64,000 nt of DNA from Antedon mediterranea (Eukaryota > Echinodermata > Crinoidea > Comatulida > Antedonidae), in contig NC_092679.1 of the NCBI RefSeq assembly GCF_964355755.1, forward strand, positions 23,622,432 through 23,686,431, in the 5' to 3' direction. This document shows, piece after piece, positions 50,658 to 60,803 of this stretch. Both the position numbers and the translations under genes were made by a program. Every line of letters begins with the position of its first letter. Positions within the stretch are counted from its first letter, which is position 1. The notes under the pieces were generated by a model. It saw only the letters and a list, made by a program, of their open reading frames with translations, had not been told where the DNA came from and did no database searches.

Positions 50658-51491
50658 GAATCATACAATATGCATAATTCATAAGCTAATTCAGGTCAAG
50701 GGTTAAATTTAACCGGAAGCCAGCTGGCTGCCAGCCAACCGACTTCCGGTTGACTATTTTTTACTTTAAATTACGATTTTCTAAGGTAAATAATTTTTTT
50801 TTTGATCCAATTTTTTTTTCAAAGTGAATAACTTTTATGTATCATTAAAATGGCCTTAAAAAAAAATTTTTTTTTTGTTCAGGGGGACAATACATCTTTA
50901 ATGTTATGACTGTTTTGTTATTGTTATGCCTAAGTAATTACCTACAATGTCATGTTATTTATATTTTTTAGTGTTTGAAACATCGTCGGCATTTAAATTT
51001 TAAAGTAAGATGATCAAAAAATCAATCAATTCTTCGATTTCAATTTCTATTTAGATAATCCCAAAATCGTGCTATCTTAAAGTAGACAAAAACGTCTATA
51101 ACCTTTGACTTGGTCCACCATGCCACAACTGAAAAAGTCTCAAGTGAACTGAAACTACTTTTCCAAAAACTTTATTTGTGTACGAGTGGGGAAGTTATAA
51201 TTTGTAATCTGAAAACATAATTTGACTTAATGTCAGGTGTTTCGATACACGATAGTTTTAAAACTCAATTTGTTCAAATCAATCCGCTTGTTTGAAGCGT
51301 TTTGATAGGCTATTCTATTATACTATAGGGAGCAATCTCACCCGTTAGGCTATTTTTTATCCCAGTAAAGTGGTAAGGCCCTGCATGGTTAACTAAGCAC
51401 CACTGTCTAAGCCTGTTTTCCATCCAACGTTGTTCGACGACGCTATCATCGTTGATCGTTAAAAGTTAAAATAAGTCGCTCGCAAACTCGC

Positions 51492-51558
51492 AAATTTCAA
51501 TGTAAAATCAGCAAATGCATTGGCTGGCAAAGTACCTATTTGGTTATTTTACTAATAC
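51492..51558 (-). pseudogene. Degenerate LRR exon
   Basis: LRR exon relic with 5 nt deleted (frame broken), a GC donor in place of GT, and AACG at the former acceptor AG. It still encodes LPANAFADF-like sequence. Close copy of the relic at 58303-58370. Confidence 0.8.
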
Positions 51559-51747
51559 CGTTAAAAAAAGAATGGAACGAGTGGAACCAGGATCATCCCG
51601 ACAAGGGGGATATGTAACAAGCGAAGCGAGCATGGTCACTTAGTTGATACTAGGGCCACAGTTGAGGGTCCTGGGGAAGAATGACGTTCAGAGTATTTAA
51701 TTTGAGGCCATTTTAATGAATAAAATAAGTTAATTTAATATACTCAC

Positions 51748-51819
51748 AGTTCTTCCAAGGCTGTCAAATCAGCAAATGCATTGGCTGGCAATGTAACTAT
51801 TTGGTTATGGCCCAAATCC
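51748..51819 (-). CDS. LRR exon (24 residues, phase 2-2)
   Basis: 72-nt minus-strand exon encoding DLGHNQIVTLPANAFADL followed by TALEEL. Acceptor TTTTTTAAAG and donor GTGAGT. It is identical to the exon at 58539-58610, reflecting duplication of the whole unit. Confidence 0.85.
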
Positions 51820-51968
51820 CTTTAAAAAAAGAATGCAAACGTAGAATACAATTGTACATTATATTAATGTGATAAATATTTACTAAAAAATACAAATTAC
51901 TACAACAACTTACTTATTTCATTATATTATTATTATTATTATTATATTATTATAGTACAAATCCCTTT

Positions 51969-52203
51969 AAAGTTGTATTGTCCCCCAAAACATGAAAAAT
52001 AAAGATGAAAAAAATCAAATTTTGAATAAACCATTTTGTAGTTATAATAAAGTTATATAAAAAAATATTGATTTCGCTTATAAAAAATCAAAATAAGTTT
52101 ATCATTTTTTCGAACTCATAAGCTCAGAAATTCCTAAATAACGATGGTTAGCTAACAGCTCATAAATATGCATGATATGTTAATGAGTATCTAAACAGGG
52201 GGA
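51969..52203. mobile_element. Truncated copy of the AGTTGTATTGTCCCCC element
   Basis: After TTAA the first about 230 bp match 48053-48305 (GTCCCCCAAAACATG, TTGAATA[AG]ACCATTTTG, GCATGATATGTTAATGAGTA). Past ACAGGGGGA the sequence changes to a minisatellite and no right terminal repeat is found. Confidence 0.75.
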
Positions 52204-52700
52204 GACGGGTTGGTGAATTTTGTCCAAGATGGGGAAATTCCTGTCCAGAATGGGGAAATATTTTGTCCAGAATAAGAACAATAGCGATAGGTGGCGCTAT
52301 AATCGTGTCCAAGATGGGGAAGCTGTCCAATATAGAGAAATCAGATTTGTCCAAAATGGGGAAATTTCTGTCCAAGATGGGGAAGTGGTGGCGCTATATC
52401 GTGTCCAAAATGGGGAAATTTCTGTCCAAGATGGGGAAGTGGTGGCGCTATATCGTGTCCAAAATGGGGAAATTTCTGTCCAGGATGGGGAAATGCTGTG
52501 TCAAAAATAGGGAAGCTGTCCAATATAGAGAAATCCGATTTGTCCAGAATGGGGAAATTTCTGTCCAGAATGGGGAAGTGCTGTGTCCAAGATGGGGAAG
52601 CTGTCCAATATAGAGAAAGACGATTTGTCCAAAATGGAGAAATTTCTGTCCAGAATGGGGAAGTGCTGTGTCCAAAATAGGGAAGCTCCACAATATAGAG
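52204..52700. repeat. GTCCA-AAATGGGGAAA minisatellite with nested periodicity
   Basis: Repeats of GTCCAGAATGGGGAA[AG] combine with two spacer types, TTTCT and GTGGTGGCGCTATATC, and a CTGTCCAATATAGAGAAA block, giving composite units of about 50-100 bp. Several frames on both strands stay open only because the unit lacks stops. I do not consider any of these ORFs a gene. Confidence 0.9.
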
Positions 52701-52763
52701 AAGGCAAAACATTAAAACAACATAAGAAACTTTTTTTTGTTTTAAAACTTTAATTAAGTTCAC

Positions 52764-53585
52764 ACTTCTAATCTGAAAACACTACAAAATGTACATAATA
52801 ATAACAGTACTATGTTACACTTTACAAGTACATTTGAAGTGGAAAGGTGTTCTATTAATTAAATAATTAACACCGTTATTAGCTAATTTTAAGTATAATA
52901 AACATAGTGAGGGATGTGGTTCCAATTTACTATTGAAGTAAATTTTCACTGAATCTATACATTTATCTGAAGTTAAAAACTACAGTATATTATATTAAAT
53001 TCCAAGCATAAAAACCACAAAAAAAAATTAGTACCGGCACCGCCATTATTATACCACATCAGTAAGAGTACAGAATATTTATTAATATATTTAATACATG
53101 TTGTCACTTCTTTTCCTTCTTTCTATCCTTTTTATTTTTTCTTTTTTGTTTTTGTTTTTTTTTCGACCACAGGCCGCGGGTATTAATCTATCGTCACATG
53201 CAGTAATTCCACATGGAATTTCGACCACATGATGGAATCCTTGAGTTATTATAGTAACTCAATGGTTTAAAATCAAACGTACACGCCGAATCATTAATTT
53301 CCAGCTATAAACAAAGTGATATCATTGACAAATCGTGCAATATTTGGCCTAATTTTAACTAATTAACTAATTCTCACTTTACAATAGTATACGAGTGTTT
53401 GCATATTTGTAACATAGTATTAATTAGTGCTTTAAATGCGTTATTTCCTACTCCAAATAGGCATAGTTTAGTGTTAATAATTATGTTGATATTAAAATAT
53501 GATTAACAGCCAGTGCTTCGCATTTTCTGTAAGGTTTATGCTCAATTAGATTTGTTTTTTGGGTTAAATTTCTCTCAAAATCTTT
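52764..53585. other. AT-rich non-coding stretch
   Basis: No coding motif or repeat structure recognised apart from a T-rich run at 53110-53165. Confidence 0.4.
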
Positions 53586-54392
53586 GTGTCTATACAAATG
53601 TTATTGGTGAGCAACTATTCTGTCAATGTGTATTCTTTTAAATTTACCAGGGAGTGAATTGCTGTGCTGATTTATTATGGCTACTGATGTTCTTCCCATT
53701 TTCTTGAAAACTTTCCCATTCTGCCGATCATCTCTAATTCCATCAAGAAAAATGTTCATATGGATCATTTCATGAGCCATAGTATTAAGCAATTCACTCG
53801 TCGAATCTGCAGCATTTTTACTATTAATATTTATTATTGATGAGAAACCAATTTTATTCTTATGCAATAATTGAAGTGTTTCTCCGTAAACATTACCTAA
53901 AGGTACAAGAAACACATGATCCTCGGCCTTGGGTAACTTTCCCAAGTATACAATAGTGTTTATGTAGTTGTAGAGCGAATGTATGTCCTTAACCATCTGT
54001 TGGTCTTGCTTGTGGGTCTCTCTCTTCTTGCTTCGGTTCGTAACCGCTCTTGTTGATCATATATTTTCTTTTTATGAGTACATCTTTCGCACATGGCATG
54101 TGTTATGCATTCCTTATGATAAGGCTTGTGGCATGTAAAGCAGTTGATGACTTGTGGAGTGATGGGTGGGTTGCAGCAGTTTGTCAGAGGTATTGCGGAC
54201 ATCCTTGATGCAGGGGCATTGTGGCAGTTATCAATTTCTAAATATCCACGCAAAATCTCCCTTCTCAAATGCTTCAACAAGCTTTCGCCTAACAACCCTC
54301 TCGTCTTCTTCAAATCGTAGTGTTGATGGATCTTTTCCTGCACATAGTGCAGCAGCAAATGCAAATGCTATACAAAAATGGCCACAAGTGTT
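53586..54392 (-). pseudogene. Remnant with cysteine-protease-like end, zinc finger and SprT-like metalloprotease
   Basis: Three minus-strand pieces lie in order. First, about 54386-54240 reads CGHFCIAFAFAAALCAGKDP and RRKLVEAFEKGDF, resembling the end of a C48/Ulp1-like domain of transposon-linked proteins, where [DN]xCG holds the catalytic cysteine. Second, after a frameshift, a zinc finger: NCCNPP, CFTCHKPYHKECITHAMCERC. Third, in another frame from 53996, MVKDIHSLYNYINTIVYLGK leads to TMAHEMIHMNIFLDG, a SprT-like domain with the HExxH zinc motif (HEMIH), ending at 53601. Frameshifts near 54240 and 54000 make it a pseudogene as read. A LINE abuts its upstream end. It may come from a large DNA transposon; this is inference. 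Confidence 0.6.
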
Positions 54393-57142
54393 ACTTTTAT
54401 TTTATTTTTATTTTATTCATTTCGGCAATAAACATAAAATAATAATTACAAAAAAAAAACAAAAACATAGAAATATATATATATATATATATATATGAAA
54501 AACAAGACACGAGGCCGAGGAAAGACAAAAGCATTAAACAAAACGCTGTCACCGGTAAGGTGTGTCTCTCCAACACATAAATAACAAATAACAAGAATAT
54601 ATACAAATATAGTAGACATATCAATTCATTTAAAAATTTAAAAAGTTTCTCTCCGACATTTAAAATATAGCTTTAGAGATAATTTGAAATTAATAAAAGA
54701 ACCATTAACAAAAATATCGCGAATCTCATTGGGTATGGAATTTGAAGTTCTAGTGAATCTGGTCGGGATGCAAAATTTTGACATATCATTACTGGAGCGA
54801 AGATGCTTGAAAGTGAGAGTATCATGACGATTATTAACTATGAGTAAATTATAAATAATAGATCTTTGATGATAAAGTAAAACATTGCAAACAAATAGAA
54901 CAGTATAACAATCTCTAATAGCGATTGTGGATGGGATATCAAGAGTGTCTAGTCTCCCCTCATATGACTGTTCCTGACGACGTTGATGTAAAATCAACCG
55001 GGTGGCCCGTCTCTGGATTTGCTCAATCATTTGAATTTGACATATGCGATAAGGGTACCACACCTCGCAACAGTACTGTATATGAGGGAGGACTAGACAC
55101 TGGTATAATTTTAAAAGAACGGGTGTAGAACAACCACCAGCAATTGCTCTAACAAGACCCAGTGTTCTATTACACTTATTTACAACCGCATGGACTTGTT
55201 TAGACCATGACAAATCATCGGATATGTACACACCAAGAATTTTCAGATGTTTAACATGTGCAATAACCTGATCGTTAAGTATATAGTCATTAGAAGATGG
55301 AGCTCTCCTTCTATCGATATACAAGATGTTACATTTAGTAGGGTTTAAAATAAGTTTGTTTAAAATTGACCATTCAGAGATTTTGTTAATGTCTCTCTGT
55401 AAGGAAATAAAATCACAATAAGAATAACCTGCTTTACTAATAAATGTATCGTCAGCATATTGGTACGGTTTATTTTCCAAGTGAAGATTTAAGTCATTCA
55501 CGTAAATGTTGAACAATAATGGCCCCAAGACTGACCCCTGGGGGACACCTGACTTGAATAAACACCATTCAGATTGGACACCATTAAAAATTACTCTTTG
55601 CTTACGACCAGATAAGAAAGAGTTAATCCATTTTAATAATACACCGCCAACACCATACGTTTTTGAAAGCTTATTCACCAGAATGTCATGCGAGATGGAA
55701 TCAAATGCCCTACTGTAATCAAGAGCCACGACATCAATCCGTGGTGCCCCATTATCTAAAGCCTTAACCCAGGATGTTGTAGCCTCAGCCAAGACTGAGG
55801 AACAAGATTTTCTTGGAGTAAAACCATATTGGCCATCAAACATGAGTCCAAATTCGTTCAGATGAAGACGGAGTTCATCGGTGACAATACTCTCGAGCAC
55901 CTTTGAGAACAAAGATGTCAGTGCAATTGGTCTATAGTTGCATAGGTTCGTCTTGCTGAGCTTCTTATGGACTGGTGCGATGTTTGCACATTTCCATGCC
56001 GAAGGAAGTTCACCACTTTCCAAACTGAAGTTAAAAACATCGGCAAGTAATGGCGATAAACCTTTGGAACAGAGTTTTAACATTTGAGATGTAATGCCAT
56101 CGGGCCCGGCAGCTTTGCCCACAGAGAGTTTCATGATCTTCCTGAAAACAACAATGGGATGGACAATAATGTTTGCTAGAGCAGTAACCTCTAGTCTGGG
56201 TGATGTAGATTCATCTGTTAATGGGTCACTCTGGGTAAAATAAGATTCGAATAGTGAATTAAACGCGTTCGCAATTGTCCTTGGATCGGAGCACATTGTA
56301 TCATTAATCACAAATGAAGAACAATTTGCAGACTTCCGTTTAGACTGGACATAGGCCTACTGCCAGAATTGCTTCATATTATCAGCTTTTCCCATTAATT
56401 CATCAATATATTTACTGTGGGAACGATTTGTGACATATCTTATTTTATTACGGAGAATTTCCTCAAGTTCCAAAGCAGAGTTAGGTTTAGATGGTGGTCT
56501 ATAAAATACACCGCAAAGCCATCTACCATCATTGACACTGAATTCTGCCCAGACACATTCAACATTTTCCATTGAAGGATGGGTAACTTGGATAGGATGT
56601 AATGGCCAGAAGCACACCACCACCGTCTTTATGAGCACCTCTGTCCTTGCGAAAAATGACATGTTGGTTTGATATAACACCATCACTGAGAACTGTATCG
56701 GTGAGCCAGGTTTCAGTTATACCGATGATTGATAGGTGAGTATTCTGTCCCAGGTAAGTTTGTAGACATCTTAGTTTGTTTTTTAGGCTCCTGGCGTTAA
56801 TTAGTACACTACAAATGCTTTCTGATGTTGCAGTTGTATTAAGGGAATCTTTAGAAATATCACTGTTACTTGTCTCAGATTCAATTAAAGACTCATCGGT
56901 GGAGAAGTACGAGTCATTTAGTTTAGGGAGAGCACAATGGTAACAGATCCAGTTATGATTTCTATCCTTAAAAGATTTGCGAAAATGATTTGGGGAAATC
57001 TGGACACAGCTAGCGTGAAAGATTAAAGAGCATTCACAACATACGATTTTCTGACGGTTTCGAAAAATGTTCTTGAAACATGATCCACATGTAACAATAG
57101 CATTTCCATTAGCAACTCGGGGACAGGTAGGCCTGGTAAAAA
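54393..57142 (-). mobile_element. Non-LTR retrotransposon with PHD-like finger, internal deletion and intact-looking RT
   Basis: On the minus strand it opens at about 57130 with a C4HC3 finger (CGSCFKNIF, IVCCECSLIFHASC, WICYHC). The endonuclease start follows (SVLINARSLKNKL, GITETWL, GGGVLL). A frameshift near 56600 and a deletion after VFYRPPSKP remove most of the nuclease. The RT frame runs from 56686 to 54638 with one in-frame TAG at about 56359. RT motifs are GPDGITSQMLK, NYRPIALTSLFSKVLE, YGFTPRKSC, DYSRAFDSISHDIL, GVPQGSVLGPLLFNIYVNDL and catalytic YADDTFIS. The 3' end is an AAATAAAAT-rich tail at 54393-54415 preceded by an (AT)n run. It belongs to the CR1/Jockey group in a different lineage from the 19661 element. 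Confidence 0.85.
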
Positions 57143-57454
57143 AGTAAAAACTTTATATGTGTACGAGTGGGAAAGTTATAATTTGTAATCTGAAAACATA
57201 ATTTGACTTAATGTCAGATGTTTTAAAAACTCAATTTGTTCAAATCAATCCGCTTGTTTGAGGCGTTTTGATAGGCTAGTCTATTATACTATAGGGAGCA
57301 ATATCATCCGTTTGGCTATTTTTTATCCCAGTAAAGTGGTACGGCCCTGCATGATTAACTAAGCACCACTGTCTTAAGCCTGTTTTTCAGCCAACGTTAT
57401 TCGACGACGCTATCATCGTTGATCGTTAAAAGTTAACTTAAGTAATATACTCAC

Positions 57455-57526
57455 AGTTCTTTCAATGCTGTCAAATCAGCAAATGCATTGGCTGGCAATG
57501 TAACTATTTGGTTAAAGCTCAAATTC
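57455..57526 (-). CDS. LRR exon (24 residues, phase 2-2)
   Basis: 72-nt minus-strand exon encoding NLSFNQIVTLPANAFADL followed by TALKEL, with acceptor CTATAAAG and donor GTGAGT. Open. Confidence 0.85.
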
Positions 57527-58302
57527 CTTTATAGATAGAATGCAATTACAATTAATTATACATCATTATAATGTGATATATATTTACTACAAAATAAAAA
57601 TTACTACAAAAATTTACCTAATTATATTTTCGCTGAACGACACGAAATCAAAGAAAAACAGTTATTTTGTAGAGTTTTATCTAATATATCTCTGTTATTA
57701 TTTAATGTTATGACCGTTTTGTTATTGTTATGCCTAAGTAATTACCTACAATGTCATGTTATTTATATTTTTTAGTGTTTGAAACATCGTCGGCATTTAA
57801 ATTTTAAAGTAAGATGATCAAAAAATCAATCAATTTTTCGATTTCAATTTCTATTTAGATGATCCCAAAATCGTGCTATCTTAAAGTAGACAAAAACGTC
57901 TATAACCTTTGACTTGGTCCACCATGCATGCCACAACTGAAAAAGTCTCAAGTGAACTGAAACTACTTTTCCAAAAACTTTATTTGTGTACGAGTGGGGA
58001 AGTTATAATTTGTAATCTGAAAACATAATTTGACTTATTGTCAGGTGTTTCGATACACGAGTAGTTTTAAAACCCAATTTGTTCAAATCAATCCGCTTGT
58101 TTGAAGCGTTTTGATAGGCTATTCTATTATACTATAGGGAGCAATCTCACCCGTTAGGCTATTTTTTATCCCAGTAAAGTGGTAAGGCCCTGCATGGTTA
58201 ACTAAGCACCACTGTCTTAAGCCTGTTTTCCATCCAACGTTGTTCGACGACGCTATCATCGTTGATCGTTAAAAGTTAAAATAAGTACAGTAATAAACTC
58301 AC

Positions 58303-58370
58303 AAACTTTCAATGTCAAATCAGCAAATGCATTGGCTGGCAAAGTACCTATTTGGTTATTGTACTAATAC
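58303..58370 (-). pseudogene. Degenerate LRR exon
   Basis: 68-nt relic: 4 nt deleted, acceptor AG changed to CG, TAG at the first consensus leucine. The core LPANAFADL is retained. It belongs to the same inactive subfamily as 51492-51558. Confidence 0.8.
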
Positions 58371-58538
58371 CGTTAAAAAAAGAATGGAAACGAGTGGAAC
58401 CAAGATCATCCCGACAAGGGGGATATGTAACAAGCGAAGCGAGCATGGTCACTTAGTTGATACTAGGGCCACAGTTGAGGGTCCTGGGGAAGAATGACGT
58501 TCAGAGTATTTAATTTGAGGCCATTGTAATATACTCAC

Positions 58539-58610
58539 AGTTCTTCCAAGGCTGTCAAATCAGCAAATGCATTGGCTGGCAATGTAACTATTTGGTTATG
58601 GCCCAAATCC
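58539..58610 (-). CDS. LRR exon (24 residues, phase 2-2)
   Basis: 72-nt minus-strand exon identical in sequence to 51748-51819 (DLGHNQIVTLPANAFADL, TALEEL), with normal acceptor and GTGAGT donor. Confidence 0.85.
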
Positions 58611-59363
58611 CTTTAAAAAAAGAATGCAAACGTAGAATACAACTGTACATTATATTAATGTGATAAATATTTACTAAAAAATACAAATTACTACAACAAC
58701 TTACTTATTTCATTATATTATTTCCGCTGAACGACACGAAATCACAAAAAAAACTGTTTATTTTATGTTTTTTTTAATGTATCTGTGTGTTATTATTTGA
58801 CCAATGTTTATGACTGTTTTGTTATTGTTATGCCTAATTAATTACCTACAATGTTTTGTTATTTTTATTTGTTTAGTGTTGAAACATCGTCTGCATTGAC
58901 GTTTTAAAGTAAGATGATCCCAAAATCGTCCTATTATTATTATTATTATTATTATTTATTGCCAAAAACCAGATACAAACAAACAAAAACACAGACTATT
59001 GTTGTGACGTCTATACGTGATGGCTAAGCATAACACTATATTAAAGTAGACATGTTCGTAACATTTTCTTATCTTGAAAACAAAAACGTCTATAACATTT
59101 GGCCTAGTACACCATGCTATAACTGACCAATCAGGCTTTCTAATTACCTAGTGTTAAAGGATAGGAGACAATTTGTGGTCTGGTACTGAGTCTCAAGTAA
59201 ACTGGAACTACTTATCCAAAAAATGTATTTGTGTACAAGTGAGAAAGTTATAATTTGTAATCTGAAAACATAATTTGACTTAATCTCAGGTGTTTCGATA
59301 CACGAGTAGGTGGGATTAAAGGGCCGTTTTAATAATTAAAAAAGGGTTATTTAAAATACTCAC

Positions 59364-59435
59364 CGTATTTTCAATGCTGTTAAATCAACAAAATGCATTG
59401 CTGACAATGTAACAATTTGGTTATCGTACTAATAT
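59364..59435 (-). pseudogene. Degenerate LRR exon
   Basis: 72 nt and a normal GTGAGT donor, encoding NQIVTLSAMHFVDLTAL, but the first consensus leucine is TAG and the acceptor dinucleotide is AC rather than AG. An insertion and a deletion that compensate each other alter three residues. Use of the internal TTAG as acceptor would break the phase-2 pattern. Confidence 0.75.
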
Positions 59436-59621
59436 CGTTAAAAAAGAATGCAAAACTAACAATTAGCAGTGGTACCAGGTTCTTCCCGACAAGGGGGATA
59501 TGCAACAAGCGAAGCGAACATCATCACTTTGTTGGTACTAAGGCCCGGGATAGAATGACCTTCAGCGTATTTAATTTGAGGCAATTTTAATGAATAAAAT
59601 AAGTTAACCTAATATACTCAC

Positions 59622-59693
59622 AGATATGTCAATGCTGACAAATCAGCAAATGCACTGGCTGGCAATGTATTTATTTGGTTATGGCTCAAATCT
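59622..59693 (-). CDS. LRR exon (24 residues, phase 2-2)
   Basis: 72-nt minus-strand exon encoding DLSHNQINTLPASAFADL followed by SALTYL. Acceptor TTTTTTAAAG, donor GTGAGT. First intact LRR exon downstream of the cap exon at 60804 in transcript order. Confidence 0.85.
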
Positions 59694-60283
59694 CTTTAAA
59701 AAAAGAATGCAAACGTAAACATGAGCGGTGGTACCAGGATCGTCCCGACAAGGGGGATATGCAACAAGCGAAGCGAGCACCATCACTTGGTTGGTGCTAG
59801 GGCCACAGTTTGGGGATGATCCAGCGGAAGAATGATGTTCAGGGTATTTTTAGTTCGGAACATGTTATTATCCTGAAAACAAAAACCTGACCTGGTACAC
59901 CATGCTACAACTGACCAATCAGGCTTTCTAATGACCTAGTGTTAAAGGATAGGAGACAATTTGTGTACGACGAGTGGAAAAGTTATAATTTGTAATCTGA
60001 AAACATAATTTGACTTATTGTTCAGGTATTTCGATACACGAGTATTTTTAAAAACCCAATTTGTTCAAATCTATCCGCTTGTTTGAGGCGTTTTGATAGG
60101 CTCGTCTATTATACTATAGGGAGCAATTTCACCCGTTTGGCTATTTTTTATCCAGTAAAGTGGTACGGCCCTGCATGGTTAACTAAGCACCACTGTCTTA
60201 AGCCTGTTTTCCAGCCAACGTTATTCGACGACGCTATCATCGTTGATTGTTAAAAGTTAACATAAGTACTGTAATAAACTCGC

Positions 60284-60355
60284 AGATTTTCCAATGCTGT
60301 CAGATCAGCAAACGCATTCGCTGACAATGTAACAATTTATTTATCGTACAAATAT
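60284..60355 (-). pseudogene. Degenerate LRR exon
   Basis: 72-nt relic with a GC donor, no AG acceptor (AACG) and a TAA where the glutamine of the NQI core should be. The remaining LSANAFADLTALE is well preserved. Confidence 0.75.
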
Positions 60356-60360
60356 CGTTA

Positions 60361-60803
60361 GCGATGGTATCAGCACAGTCCTAGGTTCAATGGACCTACG
60401 GTTTATAGTCCTATATCTGAGCGCCATATTATCCACCATAACCATGGTGGAGCGTGTGAGTCTCGAACCCTTGCATATATTCACCATTTTTATCGTTTTT
60501 AACATTTTTGTCGTTGTTACAATTATTGCTATTGTTTTTCCATGTTTTACTATTGATAGCCATTTTTAACAATTCGTCATTATTGTTGATACCAATAATA
60601 ATAGGTTTGTAATGTTGAAAAAATTGCTCTGCATACCATATTCACAGCAAATTTTGAAATACTTATATCGATAGATAATAAAACTTATATAAACGCTGAT
60701 AATAAAACTTAAATTACAAACAAATTGTGGTTTGTCTAACAAAATCTGTTGATATATATTTTAAGGTAAGCCTTATAATATCAACAGTGATAGGCCTACT
60801 TAC
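60361..60803. other. Intron sequence between cap and LRR array
   Basis: Beyond 60360 the intron-unit homology ends. A CCACCATAACCATGGTGG palindrome lies at 60435-60452. Nothing coding is recognised. Confidence 0.45.

Larger units (their letters stand above)
48053..50897. mobile_element. TTAA-flanked DNA element, AGTTGTATTGTCCCCC ends
   Basis: The left end AGTTGTATTGTCCCCC and the inverted right end AGATGTATTGTCCCCC form short terminal repeats. TTAA flanks both sides (48049-48052, 50898-50901). The undisturbed intron unit at 57695-57720 (GTTATTATTTAATGTTATGAC) shows the empty site. The TTAA duplication and AG terminus resemble the element at 30791. No transposase seen; exon-like ORFs lie inside on the minus strand (50385-50657, 49376-49615). 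A truncated relative starts at 51969. Confidence 0.8.
33420..60360 (-). repeat. Tandem array of LRR exon plus intron units, invaded by transposons
   Basis: Fifteen LRR exons or exon relics lie in the same orientation, each embedded in recurring intron sequence. Recurrent blocks include TTATAATTTGTAATCTGAAA, CAATCCGCTTGTTTGA, GTGGTACGGCCCTGCATGG, TATCATCGTTGATCGTTAAA, CGCTGAACGACACGAAATCA, CCCGACAAGGGGGATATG and the TACTCAC donor. The 51.1-51.95 kb and 57.95-58.7 kb stretches are nearly identical, a further segmental duplication. Excluding inserted elements, the units are about 0.2-1.2 kb. The elements at 34.5-38.1, 39.2-46.9, 48.05-50.9 and 51.97-57.1 kb fall in introns between exons. Confidence 0.9.

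Noticed and set aside
52220-52763. Overlapping ORFs up to 140 codons on both strands
   Set aside because: They arise from a stop-free tandem unit. Repeated words such as SKMGKFL only reflect the DNA repeat.
60435-60480. tRNA-like B box (GGGTTCGAGACTC on the minus strand) followed by CTCCACCA
   Set aside because: No matching acceptor stem, A box or anticodon arm upstream at tRNA spacing.
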